Source: Nevskiales bacterium
GTDB taxonomy: Bacteria > Pseudomonadota > Gammaproteobacteria > Steroidobacterales > GCA-2729495
Reading direction: 5' to 3'
Length of the DNA: 64,000 nucleotides
Assembly (NCBI GenBank): GCA_011526045.1
Contig: WYBE01000061.1
Span: 47,421-111,420, forward strand
Below are positions 1 through 7,943 of the stretch, in pieces (the stretch's first letter is position 1; every line of letters starts with the position of its first letter). A model generated the notes under the pieces. It was not told where the DNA came from and did not search any database. It was given only the letters and a program-made list of their open reading frames with translations. A program made the translations under genes and the position numbers.

Positions 1-315
1 GCGGACCACGGCGGCGTGCTGTTCTCGGTCGTGCGGCTGGGCCAGACGGTGCGGGCGGGCGACATCCTCGGCACGGTCACGGACCCGATCAGCAATGAGC
101 AGAACCTCATCTATGCGCCATTCGAGGGCCGCGTCATCGGCATGGCCGTGAACCAGGTCGTCATGCCCGGTTTCGCCGCCTTCCACCTCGGCACCGAAGC
201 GCAACAAGGCCCGCCGGCGCTGGCGTATGCCGCACCGAAGGACGCAAACGGCAAAGACGGCGACCGGGAATCGGTCGAAACGGAAGAGTCCGACCTCAGG
301 CAGGATACCGAGTAG
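1..315 (+). CDS. Succinylglutamate desuccinylase/aspartoacylase family protein, C-terminal part
   Basis: The reading frame is open from the first base of the window, so the start and the zinc-binding catalytic part lie outside it. What remains is the C-terminal beta-rich domain of the M14-like desuccinylase/aspartoacylase family: ADHGG, then VRAGDILG, then YAPFEGRVIG. This resembles the biotinyl/barrel-sandwich end of these enzymes. The last 35 residues are charged and low-complexity. These proteins are zinc amidohydrolases acting on N-acyl amino acids, but the substrate cannot be read from the tail. It ends in TAG just before a strong inverted repeat and faces htpX. Confidence 0.75.
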   Translation, partial: ADHGGVLFSVVRLGQTVRAGDILGTVTDPISNEQNLIYAPFEGRVIGMAVNQVVMPGFAAFHLGTEAQQGPPALAYAAPKDANGKDGDRESVETEESDLRQDTE

Positions 316-343
316 GGCCGGGGCCTTCGGCAGACCCCGGCCC
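315..343. terminator. Bidirectional terminator-like hairpin
   Basis: GGGCCGGGG at 315-323 pairs perfectly with CCCCGGCCC at 335-343 around an 11-base loop. It lies between two convergent genes. There is no T-run on either side, so an intrinsic-terminator role is inferred only from position and stem strength. Confidence 0.45.
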
Positions 344-348
344 GACGG

Positions 349-1236
349 TCAACCGAGCTTAGGCTGCGACGCGTTGCGCAGCGCGGCGATACGTTCGTCG
401 AGCGGCGGATGCGACATGAAAAACCGCGAGGCGCGGCCGCCGGAGATGCCGAAGGCTTTCATGGAATCGGGCAACGCGCTGGGTTCATGCGCGCTTTTCA
501 GCCGCTCGAGCGCCGCAATCATGCCATCGCGGCCGGCCAGGCTGGCTCCGCCGGCATCCGCCCGGAACTCCCGCTGCCGCGAGAACCAGGCGACGATCAT
601 GCTGGCGAGCACGCCCAGCACCAGCTGGGCAACGATGGTGGTGATGAAAAAACCTGGCCCATGATCGCGCTCCGAGCGGAACACCGTCCGGTCGACCACG
701 TAGCCGATCACGCGCGACAGGAACAGCACGAACGTATTCACCACCCCCTGGATCAGGGTGAGCGTCACCATGTCGCCGTTGGCGACGTGGGAAATCTCGT
801 GGCCGAGCACGGCCTCGACCTCGCGGCGCTCCATCCGCTGCAGGAGCCCGGTGCTGACGGCGACCAGCGCGCTGTCGCGGCGCGCACCCGTTGCGAAGGC
901 GTTCACGTCCGGCGCGTCGTAGACGGCGACCTCCGGCATGCCGATGCCGGCTTGTCGCGCCTGCCGCTGCACGGTCTCGAGGAGCCAGGCTTCCGTGGCA
1001 TCGCGCGGCTGGGTGATGACCCGCGCGCCCGTGCTGCGCTTGGCGATCCACTTGGACATGGCGAGCGAAATCAGCGCACCGCCGAATCCGAACACCGCGC
1101 AGAACACGAGCAACGCCTGGAAATTGATCCCGCCCTGCTCGTCGATGACCCGGTCCAGGCCGAGCACCCGGGCCACCACGGACAGCACGAGCAACACCGC
1201 GATATTCGTGGCGATCAGCAAAAACACTCGCTTCAC
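349..1236 (-). CDS. htpX: Membrane zinc metalloprotease HtpX
   Basis: HtpX is an inner-membrane M48 protease that degrades damaged membrane proteins alongside FtsH. The zinc motif HEISH is at about residue 145, after two N-terminal membrane segments (start [11 protein letters not shown]). Two further hydrophobic stretches follow, and the third zinc ligand region (REFRADAGG) lies downstream. The frame stays open upstream, but GTG at 1236 is preceded by GAGGAG and gives 295 residues, close to the usual 290, so I take it as the start. The gene is transcribed alone and converges on the upstream desuccinylase-like gene. Confidence 0.93.
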   Translation of the reverse strand: MKRVFLLIATNIAVLLVLSVVARVLGLDRVIDEQGGINFQALLVFCAVFGFGGALISLAMSKWIAKRSTGARVITQPRDATEAWLLETVQRQARQAGIGMPEVAVYDAPDVNAFATGARRDSALVAVSTGLLQRMERREVEAVLGHEISHVANGDMVTLTLIQGVVNTFVLFLSRVIGYVVDRTVFRSERDHGPGFFITTIVAQLVLGVLASMIVAWFSRQREFRADAGGASLAGRDGMIAALERLKSAHEPSALPDSMKAFGISGGRASRFFMSHPPLDERIAALRNASQPKLG

Positions 1237-1427
1237 CTGGGGTCTCCTCACATCCAAGGGTTGCGTATTAGGTGGTTGCCGCAGCCGATAATTCAACCCC
1301 CGGCCGTGGCAGTTGTTGCTTTCTTTGGGGGTGCTGACGCATTTTGCTGCAACCGGTACCGGGGTCTTCCCGCTGACCGCCCCTTTCCCAGAACCCGCCC
1401 CGCACCTAGCATGTGCTGCCAAGCCGC

Positions 1428-2360
1428 ATGAACTCTCCACCGGGACAACGCGCATCGCTGTCTGGTTTCTGGCACCCGCGCTACTGGCCGTTGTGGCTCG
1501 GGGCCGGGCTGCTGCGCCTGCTCATCGTGCTGCCCTTCCGGGTCCAGCTGGCGCTGGGCGCCGGGCTTGGCCGACTGCTCTACCTGCTGTTGCGCGAGCG
1601 GCGGCGGGTGGCGGCGATCAACCTGCGCCTTTGCTTTCCGGAACTCGGCGAGCGCGAACGTGCCCGCCTGCTGCGCCGGCATTTCTCCTCACTGGGAATC
1701 GGCCTGTTCGAACTCGGCATGGCTTGGTGGGCCAGCGACCGGCGTATCCAGTCCCTGGTCCGCATCGAGGGTTTCGAGAACCTCAGCAATGCGCTTCGCA
1801 GCGGGCGTGGCGTGCTGGTCGTCAGCGGCCACTTTTCCGGCGGTGAGATCACGGGACGAGCGATGAAAGCCCTCGTGCCCCAATACGGCGTCCTGTACCG
1901 GCCCGTCCGTAACCCGCTGCTCGACGAGTTTCTGCGCCGGGCGCGGGCACGGGCGGTGCAGTTTGTCATCCCCAAGGACAGCATACGCGTGCTGCTGCGC
2001 GTCCTGAAACAGGGCATCGCGGTGTGGTACGCAGCCGACCAGAGCTATCGGCGCCAGCACAGCGTGCTCGTGCCGTTCTTCGGCGAGCCCGCGATGACCA
2101 ACGGCGCGCTCACCCCTATCGCGCGCCTGAGTGCTGCCCCGGTGGTGCCGTACTTCCCGCAGCGCCTGGCTGACGGGAGTGGCTATCGCGTGAGCATCCT
2201 GCCCGCGCTGGAGGATTTTCCGAGCGGCGATGTCGCGGCCGACACACAGCGCGTCCTGGCGCTGCTCGAAGCACACATCCGGCAGGCGCCCGAGCAGTAT
2301 TACTGGGTGCACCGCCGCTTCAAAGGGCGTCCGGAAGGCTTCCCGGACCCTTATCGCTGA
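1428..2360 (+). CDS. Lipid A biosynthesis acyltransferase (LpxL/HtrB family)
   Basis: Transfers secondary acyl chains to Kdo2-lipid A at the inner membrane. One N-terminal hydrophobic segment ([17 protein letters not shown]) is followed by the HX4E catalytic signature (GHFSGGE) at about residue 134. The family C-terminal pattern [17 protein letters not shown] is intact. At 310 residues it has normal family length. A GTG at 1413 would add five residues; I prefer ATG 1428. It lies next to the Kdo kinase and heptosyltransferase, which fits a role in LPS assembly. LpxL and LpxM cannot be told apart here. Confidence 0.9.
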   Translation: MNSPPGQRASLSGFWHPRYWPLWLGAGLLRLLIVLPFRVQLALGAGLGRLLYLLLRERRRVAAINLRLCFPELGERERARLLRRHFSSLGIGLFELGMAWWASDRRIQSLVRIEGFENLSNALRSGRGVLVVSGHFSGGEITGRAMKALVPQYGVLYRPVRNPLLDEFLRRARARAVQFVIPKDSIRVLLRVLKQGIAVWYAADQSYRRQHSVLVPFFGEPAMTNGALTPIARLSAAPVVPYFPQRLADGSGYRVSILPALEDFPSGDVAADTQRVLALLEAHIRQAPEQYYWVHRRFKGRPEGFPDPYR

Positions 2361-2387
2361 CGCGCGCGGCGCCAGGATGCGCCACGC

Positions 2388-3125
2388 TCAGGAACGCGCA
2401 GCAGACAGCTCCGTGCCATGGCCGGCGAGGAGCGCCGACCAGTTTTCCCCCGTGAAGCGCACCGCACCGTCGGCACTGATCTTGATGAGCGAACGGCGCA
2501 GTCGGGCGAGGTTGCGCTGCTGCCAGGCACCGGCGGCTGGCCGCTCACGGCCACGATCGAAATCGAGCAGGAAGATTTCGCCACGCTCGTTGATCTGCAG
2601 GTTGTGCGCGTTCAAGTCGGCGTGAAAGAAACCTGCCCGGTGAAAGCGGGCTATGCACGCGCCCACGTTACGCCACACCGCCTCGTCCACCGCCCGCCTG
2701 GCAAGGTACGTGGACAACGGCACGACACCGGGAATCAGCACGGTGATCAGATCGGCCCGGTAGACCATGCCCCGGCGCCGATAGCGGGCGGCCACTGGCC
2801 GCGGCGCGGGCAGGCCCGCATTGCGGATACGGTCGAGCAGGCGCCATTCCGCAAACGAGCGACTGCGGTCTTCGCCCAGCCAGGGATATCCATCGCGCGC
2901 AAACCGGGCCACAGCGCCGCCGCGGTGGTAATGGCGCAGGACCCAGTCCTGGCCCTCGCAGCGAATGAAGAGCGTGGCTCCGCGCCCGCCGGAATCACCG
3001 CTCGCCACGCGCGCCGCGGGCCAGTGTGCGGGGTCGAACCAGTCGGCCTTCATGTGGTTGACGATGGTGCCATCGTATAGGATGGCACCGTCCGCGATCC
3101 GCTCTATACGCTCCACCGAACGCAT
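2388..3125 (-). CDS. kdkA: 3-deoxy-D-manno-octulosonic acid (Kdo) kinase
   Basis: Phosphorylates the Kdo residue of the LPS inner core, on the cytoplasmic side. The sequence is a small protein-kinase-like fold: catalytic loop HADLNAHN near residue 170 and metal-binding DFD about 20 residues later, with the family start DGTIVNH and WFDP. Length is 245 residues from ATG 3125, matching the roughly 240 of known KdkA. The frame is open further upstream, but that part has no family features. The start codon overlaps that of the divergent heptosyltransferase gene, and the same two genes are neighbours in Haemophilus. Confidence 0.9.
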   Translation of the reverse strand: MRSVERIERIADGAILYDGTIVNHMKADWFDPAHWPAARVASGDSGGRGATLFIRCEGQDWVLRHYHRGGAVARFARDGYPWLGEDRSRSFAEWRLLDRIRNAGLPAPRPVAARYRRRGMVYRADLITVLIPGVVPLSTYLARRAVDEAVWRNVGACIARFHRAGFFHADLNAHNLQINERGEIFLLDFDRGRERPAAGAWQQRNLARLRRSLIKISADGAVRFTGENWSALLAGHGTELSAARS

Positions 3126-4239
3126 GGCCTTTTCATCCGGTCGAACGCCAGGGCAGTGGCCGGAATCGCTCTGTGTCATTCGGCTCTCGGCCATCGGCGA
3201 CTGTTGCCACACGCTGCCCGTGCTGCGCACCCTGCAGTCAGCCTGGCCCGACACGCGCATCACCTGGGTCATCGGCCGGACAGAATACGAATTGATGAAG
3301 GGCGTGGACGGCGTCGAGTTTATCACCTTCGACAAAAACCAGCCCCGGGCCAGTCTCACGCAACTCCGCGCGCAGACCCGAGGCCGACGCTTCCCGGTGC
3401 TCCTGCACATGCACGCTTCCATGCGCGCGAACTTCGCCAGCCGTGTGGTGGGCGCCGTGCGGCGCATCGGCTTCGACCGCGGCCGCGCCCGCGACTACCA
3501 GTGGCTGTTCACCAACGAGCGGATCGCCGCGCACGCCGACCAGCACGTGATGGACGGCCTGTTCGCGTTCATCGAGCACCTGGGCATCCACGAGCGACGA
3601 TTGCGCTGGAATATTCCGCTCAGCGACGACGATCGCGCGTTCGCCGAGTCACAGGCGCGCGGCCCGGCGCCGCTGGTGGTGATCAGCCCCTGCAGCAGCC
3701 AGCGATTCCGCAACTTTCGTGACTGGCGCGCCGAGAATTATGCCGAGGTCGCCAACCGGCTACAGCAGCAGTTCGGCGCGAAGCTGCTGCTGACTGGCGG
3801 CCCGACAGCGGTCGAGCGAGCCTACGGCACCGCGATCGCGTCCGCGACCTGCGCGCCTGTCACCAACCTCATCGGGCAAACCAGCCTCAAGCAACTGCTG
3901 GCGTTGCTCGAGCGCGCCTCTCTCCTGATCTGCCCGGACTCCGGCCCGGCGCACATGGCGACCGCCGTCGGCACGCCGGTGATCGGACTCTACGCCACCT
4001 CCAATCGCCACCGAACCGGGCCGTATTTCTGCCAGGACCTGGTCGTGGACGCGTATCCCGAAGCCGTGCGCCGCGAGTTCGGCGTGCCCGTTTCGCAACT
4101 GCGTTTCGGCCAGCGGGTACGCGACCCCGCAGCCATGGACCTGATCCGGACCAGCGATGTCATCGCCAGGGCGGAGCAGGTACTGCAAAACCCGGGCGCC
4201 CGGCGCAATGGCACACCGGATGCTCCCGGCAGCGCATAA
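3124..4239 (+). CDS. LPS heptosyltransferase, glycosyltransferase family 9 (OpsX/WaaC-like)
   Basis: Adds heptose to the LPS inner core from ADP-heptose in the cytoplasm. GT9 features are present: the N-terminal IRLSAIGDCCHTLPV nucleotide-sugar region and the C-terminal donor site CPDSGPAHMATAVGTP followed by LYATSNRHRTGPY, a pattern typical of OpsX-type enzymes. The frame runs back to 2965, but ATG 3124 is the last in-frame ATG before the conserved start and gives 371 residues. The pairing with a single-Kdo kinase suggests it adds the first heptose. The N-terminus carries about a dozen more residues than is usual. Confidence 0.88.
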   Translation: MAFSSGRTPGQWPESLCVIRLSAIGDCCHTLPVLRTLQSAWPDTRITWVIGRTEYELMKGVDGVEFITFDKNQPRASLTQLRAQTRGRRFPVLLHMHASMRANFASRVVGAVRRIGFDRGRARDYQWLFTNERIAAHADQHVMDGLFAFIEHLGIHERRLRWNIPLSDDDRAFAESQARGPAPLVVISPCSSQRFRNFRDWRAENYAEVANRLQQQFGAKLLLTGGPTAVERAYGTAIASATCAPVTNLIGQTSLKQLLALLERASLLICPDSGPAHMATAVGTPVIGLYATSNRHRTGPYFCQDLVVDAYPEAVRREFGVPVSQLRFGQRVRDPAAMDLIRTSDVIARAEQVLQNPGARRNGTPDAPGSA

Positions 4240-4323
4240 CGGCCGCAGCATGGTGTGCGGTGTGCGTCCGGAGCCGGGGGTTCTTGAGGGCATGATGACC
4301 GCTTGCCACAGCGACGAGTCGTG

Positions 4324-4905
4324 ATGATCCGCAACACCGCAACACGCTGGGGCTGGCCTGCGCGGGGCCTGCACTGGCTGATGGCGTTGATGATCGCCGC
4401 ACAAGTGCCGCTTGGCTTCTGGATGGTCGATGCCTACGACGCGTGGCTCGCCGGCAAGGGCGACACGGCGCTGGTGATGACGCTCTCCCGGGCGCACAAC
4501 ACCAACGGTTTCCTGGTGCTGATACTGGTGCTGGGGCGGCTGGGCTGGCGGCTGCAGAACCCTGCCCCGGACCTTCCCGCCGGACTGGCCGCCTGGCAGC
4601 GCCTGACGGCGCGTGCGACCCACACCGCTCTCTACACCCTGCTGCTGATCTTCCCGCTCACCGGCTGGGCCGCGCTGTCCGCCTACGACGGCGAGTTTCC
4701 GATCTTTTTCTTCGGCTGGGACCATGTCTTCCGGATCGTGCCCCAGGCCACCGGAGAATCCCCGTTCACGAGCGACCTCTTCAGCGGAATTCACGAGGCC
4801 TGCTGGAAGATCGGCGCCGTTGTGCTCGGCCTGCACGCGGTTGCGGCGCTGTGGCACGAGTACGTTCGCAGGGACGGCGTGCTGCGGCGTATGTGGCGGG
4901 GTTAG
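4324..4905 (+). CDS. Cytochrome b561 family membrane protein
   Basis: A four-helix inner-membrane di-haem cytochrome (193 residues) of the prokaryotic b561 family, which moves electrons between quinol and other acceptors. Candidate haem-ligand histidines are in RGLHWL near the N-terminus, RAHNTNG in helix 2, ATHTALY in helix 3 and GLHAVAALWHEY at the end, in the usual spacing. A TTG at 4303 would extend it by seven residues. It heads a plus-strand run with a DUF59 protein and an NnrS-like protein, so a redox role linked to them is plausible but inferred. Confidence 0.88.
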   Translation: MIRNTATRWGWPARGLHWLMALMIAAQVPLGFWMVDAYDAWLAGKGDTALVMTLSRAHNTNGFLVLILVLGRLGWRLQNPAPDLPAGLAAWQRLTARATHTALYTLLLIFPLTGWAALSAYDGEFPIFFFGWDHVFRIVPQATGESPFTSDLFSGIHEACWKIGAVVLGLHAVAALWHEYVRRDGVLRRMWRG

Positions 4906-4928
4906 TCGTTCTTCGTCATGATGCCGCG

Positions 4929-5249
4929 ATGCCGACCCCCGCTCCGCCCGAGCCGACCGTGGAGGCCCTGCGCGAGGCCCTGACCCAGGTCCTGGACCCG
5001 GAGGTCGGGGTGAACATCGTGGATCTCGGGCTCGTCTATGACATACGCCTGTCGGACGGCCGGCTCGAGGTCGATCTCACCATGACAACGCCCTCATGCC
5101 CGATGGGGTCGATGATTGCCGGTGAAGCGCACGACGTGCTGGCCGCGCAGCTCCCCGCGGGCACTGCCATCGAGGTCAGGCTGGTCTGGGATCCACCCTG
5201 GGAGCCCGCCATGATGAGCGCGCAGGCACGCGAACACTTCGGCTGGTGA
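4929..5249 (+). CDS. DUF59/MIP18 (PaaD/SufT-like) Fe-S assembly protein
   Basis: A 106-residue protein that is almost entirely a DUF59 domain: VLDPEVGVNIVDLGLVYDI followed by the reactive-cysteine motif TTPSCPMG at about residue 58. Family members help to insert or repair iron-sulfur clusters (SufT, MIP18) or support phenylacetyl-CoA oxygenase (PaaD). No paa genes are nearby, so a general Fe-S or metal-centre maturation role is more likely. The stop TGA shares one base with the ATG of the next gene (TGATG), which suggests translational coupling. Confidence 0.88.
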   Translation: MPTPAPPEPTVEALREALTQVLDPEVGVNIVDLGLVYDIRLSDGRLEVDLTMTTPSCPMGSMIAGEAHDVLAAQLPAGTAIEVRLVWDPPWEPAMMSAQAREHFGW

Positions 5250-6340
5250 TGAGCGCCGACCTGCCGCGCCCCTGGCGTGTCCCCCTGCTGATGCTCGCGA
5301 TGCTCTCCCTTGCGGCCGGGGCTCTGGCGGGTCTCGTGCGTATCGGCTGGCAGACGCCGGCGCCGGGAGCCGCTTCAGTCATGGACCACGCCGTCCTCAT
5401 GATCGGAGCCTTCTTCGGCACGGTGATCAGCCTGGAGCGCGCGGTCGCGCTCGGCGCACTCTGGGCGTATGGCGCCCCGCTGCTCGCGGGGCTCAGCGGC
5501 CTGGCCATGCTCACTGGCGCCGGGGATGCTACAGCCAGCGCCCTGCTCAGTGCCGCCAGTCTCCTGCTGCTCGGCGCCTCCGTGCAGGTCTTCCTGCGTC
5601 AGCGCGCGCTGCACACCCTGACACTCGCCCTCGGCGCGGCGGCGTGGACTGCAGGCAACCTGCTCTGGCTCGACGGTGCACCGGTCACGGCTGCGGTGGC
5701 ACCCTGGATGGCATTCCTGGTCCTGACCATCGCCGGCGAGCGGCTCGAGCTGTCGCGCTTCCTGCCGCCCTCGCCGGCGGCGCGCTGGCTGTTCTCCGCG
5801 ATCGTCATCGCCTTGCTGATCGCCATGCTGCCGGGCGCCGCCACGGTAACTGCGGGACGGGCGCTGTATCCCGCTGCGCTGCTGGCGCTCGCGCTCTGGC
5901 TGCTGCGCCAGGACATTGCCCGGCGCACCGTGCGCGAGCACGGTCTCACGCGCTTCATCGCGATCTGCCTGCTGGCCGGCTACGCATGGCTCGCCACCGG
6001 CGCACTGATCCTGCTCACCACCGGCGGAATCCTGCCGGGCACCACGGCCTACGACGCGGGCCTGCACGCGGTCATGCTCGGTTTTGTCTTCTCGATGGTG
6101 TTCGGTCACGCCCCGATCATCTTCCCCGCGGTCCTCGGCCTGCGCCTGCCGTATCACGCGATGTTCTACGTTCCACTGGTCGTGCTGCACCTGTCGGTGC
6201 TGATTCGCGTCGCCGGGACGCTGGCCGGCGCAGCGCAGGTCCGCAGCAGCGGCGGTATGCTCAATGCCGTGGCACTGGCGTTGTTCGTGCTGGGAATGAT
6301 CGTCGCGATCATTCGCGGGCAACGCGCGTCACGCGCTTAG
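5249..6340 (+). CDS. Multi-pass membrane protein, NnrS-like
   Basis: A 363-residue protein with about ten to twelve hydrophobic segments and little else. The segment LHAVMLGFVFSMVFGHAP, with paired histidines in a membrane helix, resembles the NnrS family, haem-copper membrane proteins linked to nitric-oxide stress. The N-terminal MDHAVLMIGAFFGTVISLERAVALG also fits that family. The gene is translationally coupled to the DUF59 gene and sits with a b561 cytochrome and a haem protein. Function in NO tolerance is inferred from family resemblance only. Confidence 0.6.
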   Translation: MSADLPRPWRVPLLMLAMLSLAAGALAGLVRIGWQTPAPGAASVMDHAVLMIGAFFGTVISLERAVALGALWAYGAPLLAGLSGLAMLTGAGDATASALLSAASLLLLGASVQVFLRQRALHTLTLALGAAAWTAGNLLWLDGAPVTAAVAPWMAFLVLTIAGERLELSRFLPPSPAARWLFSAIVIALLIAMLPGAATVTAGRALYPAALLALALWLLRQDIARRTVREHGLTRFIAICLLAGYAWLATGALILLTTGGILPGTTAYDAGLHAVMLGFVFSMVFGHAPIIFPAVLGLRLPYHAMFYVPLVVLHLSVLIRVAGTLAGAAQVRSSGGMLNAVALALFVLGMIVAIIRGQRASRA

Positions 6341-6388
6341 TCCCGATACACTGCGGCTGGCCCGGGCACGACTGGCGGAGGCATCAGG

Positions 6389-6979
6389 ATGATCGGTACA
6401 CCGATACGGCGGTGCTGGCTTCTCGGCCTACTGCTCGCAACTTCGGCGGGTCAGGCCGGCAACGAGGTGGCGCTGCTCGACGAAGCGCGACGCGTCGCGA
6501 CGTCGGTGCCGCCACGGCTGCTGGCCGTGCTGCAGCAGGAGATTGCCCAGGGCGGACTCGAGGGCGCGATCGTCGCCTGCCGCGATACTGCGCCGGAACT
6601 CGCGCGGACGGCTTCGGCGGAAAGTGGCTGGGCCATTCGCCGCGTGAGCCTGAGAAACCGTAACCCCGCAGCGGTTCCCGACACCTGGGAGCGCGCGATC
6701 CTCGAGGAATTCGACCGGCGCGCTGCCGCCGGGGAGAGCCCGGCTGCGCTCGAGCGTGGCGAGACGGTGACGGAGGACGGGCATCCCGTGTTCCGGTACA
6801 TGCGGGCGCTGCCAACCCAGGAGTTGTGCCTGGGATGCCACGGCACCGTGGAGCGGATCAGCCCGTCAGTCAGATCGCGGCTGGCGGCGCTCTACCCCGA
6901 TGACCGGGCGACCGGATACGAGGTCGGCGACATCCGGGGCGCGATCACCCTGCGGCGACCGTTGCCGGCATCCGAATGA
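6389..6979 (+). CDS. DUF3365 (Tll0287-like) exported c-type haem protein
   Basis: A 196-residue protein with a signal peptide (RRCWLLGLLLATSAGQA) and one haem c site, CLGCH, at about residue 146. The arrangement VTEDGHPVFRYMRALPTQELCLGCHG and the end GDIRGAITLRRPL are typical of DUF3365 domains, which are PAS-like periplasmic haem sensors or electron carriers. ATG 6389 has GGAGG at a good distance. The last four bases overlap the start of the following dehydrogenase gene (ATGA). Whether it senses a gas or carries electrons is unknown. Confidence 0.85.
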   Translation: MIGTPIRRCWLLGLLLATSAGQAGNEVALLDEARRVATSVPPRLLAVLQQEIAQGGLEGAIVACRDTAPELARTASAESGWAIRRVSLRNRNPAAVPDTWERAILEEFDRRAAAGESPAALERGETVTEDGHPVFRYMRALPTQELCLGCHGTVERISPSVRSRLAALYPDDRATGYEVGDIRGAITLRRPLPASE

Positions 6980-7929
6980 CCGCGCGCACCCGTGTGCTGT
7001 TGCTCGGCTACGGCGAGATGGGCCGCGCGATGGAGCGGTTGCTGGCCGACCGTGCGTCGGTATCGATCTGGGAGAAGTTTCCCCGGGCTGGATTTCGCTC
7101 GGTGTCGCTGCCGCAGGCCGTGCCACGAGCCGACGTCGTGATCTTCTGCCTGCCTACCAAACCGCACAGCGAGGTACTCGCTGAAATCACGCCCTGGCTG
7201 GCACCCGCGTGCATCTGCCTCAGCGTCGCCAAGGGCCTCGATCCCGCGGGCAGGCCGGTAACGCGGATACTCGAGGACGTACTCGGTCCAGACTTCGGCT
7301 ACGGCGTGCTGCACGGGCCGATGATCGCCGAGCAGATCCTTGCGGGCCGCCACGCTTTCGCGCAACTCGGCTGCAGCGGCAGCGGTGTCGTCCCGCGCGT
7401 GACCGCCTTGTTCGACCGCACACGGTTGCACGTCACGCCGGTCACAGACCTGATTGGCATCAACTGGGCGGTCGTGCTGAAGAACGTCTATGCCATGGCA
7501 TTCGGCATGGCCGACGAGCTCGGTCTCGGCGACAACGTGCGTGGCTGGCTGTCAGTCCGCGCCCTGCGCGAACTCGACGCACTCGTGCAGCAGCTGGGCG
7601 GCGCCCCCGGTACCGCCTATGGTCTGGCTGGCCTGGGCGATCTGGTCGCGACGGCGACCAGCGAGCACTCCCACCACCACCAGCTCGGCAGGCGGCTTGC
7701 CCGTGGCGAAACGGGCGTTGGGGTACCCGGGGGTCTCGAGGGCGAAGCGATCCGCACACTCGCAGCCGCCGACCAGCATCGCTTCCTGGACGACTCCGAC
7801 CTCCCGCTGCTGCGCTGGATCCGCGGAATCGTGCGCGAGCCGGGCGACGTGGCCCGGCGGTTCGAGGAGCTATTCGACGATTGCGGTGCGTTGCGGTCGG
7901 TATTCCCGCCAAAGAAGCCGATGCGATAA
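6976..7929 (+). CDS. gpsA: NAD(P)H-dependent glycerol-3-phosphate dehydrogenase-like protein
   Basis: Interconverts dihydroxyacetone phosphate and sn-glycerol 3-phosphate, the head group for phospholipids. The N-terminus is a Rossmann fold with GYGEMG instead of the common GAGSWG. The catalytic lysine lies in VVLKNVYAMAFG (about residue 170), and GLAGLGDLVATATSEHS is the conserved substrate region. Length (317) is slightly short. Translation is coupled to the DUF3365 gene. The changed nucleotide-binding loop means it may be a GpsA paralogue rather than the main enzyme. Confidence 0.8.
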   Translation: MTARTRVLLLGYGEMGRAMERLLADRASVSIWEKFPRAGFRSVSLPQAVPRADVVIFCLPTKPHSEVLAEITPWLAPACICLSVAKGLDPAGRPVTRILEDVLGPDFGYGVLHGPMIAEQILAGRHAFAQLGCSGSGVVPRVTALFDRTRLHVTPVTDLIGINWAVVLKNVYAMAFGMADELGLGDNVRGWLSVRALRELDALVQQLGGAPGTAYGLAGLGDLVATATSEHSHHHQLGRRLARGETGVGVPGGLEGEAIRTLAAADQHRFLDDSDLPLLRWIRGIVREPGDVARRFEELFDDCGALRSVFPPKKPMR

Positions 7930-7943
7930 TCGACAGCCACTGC

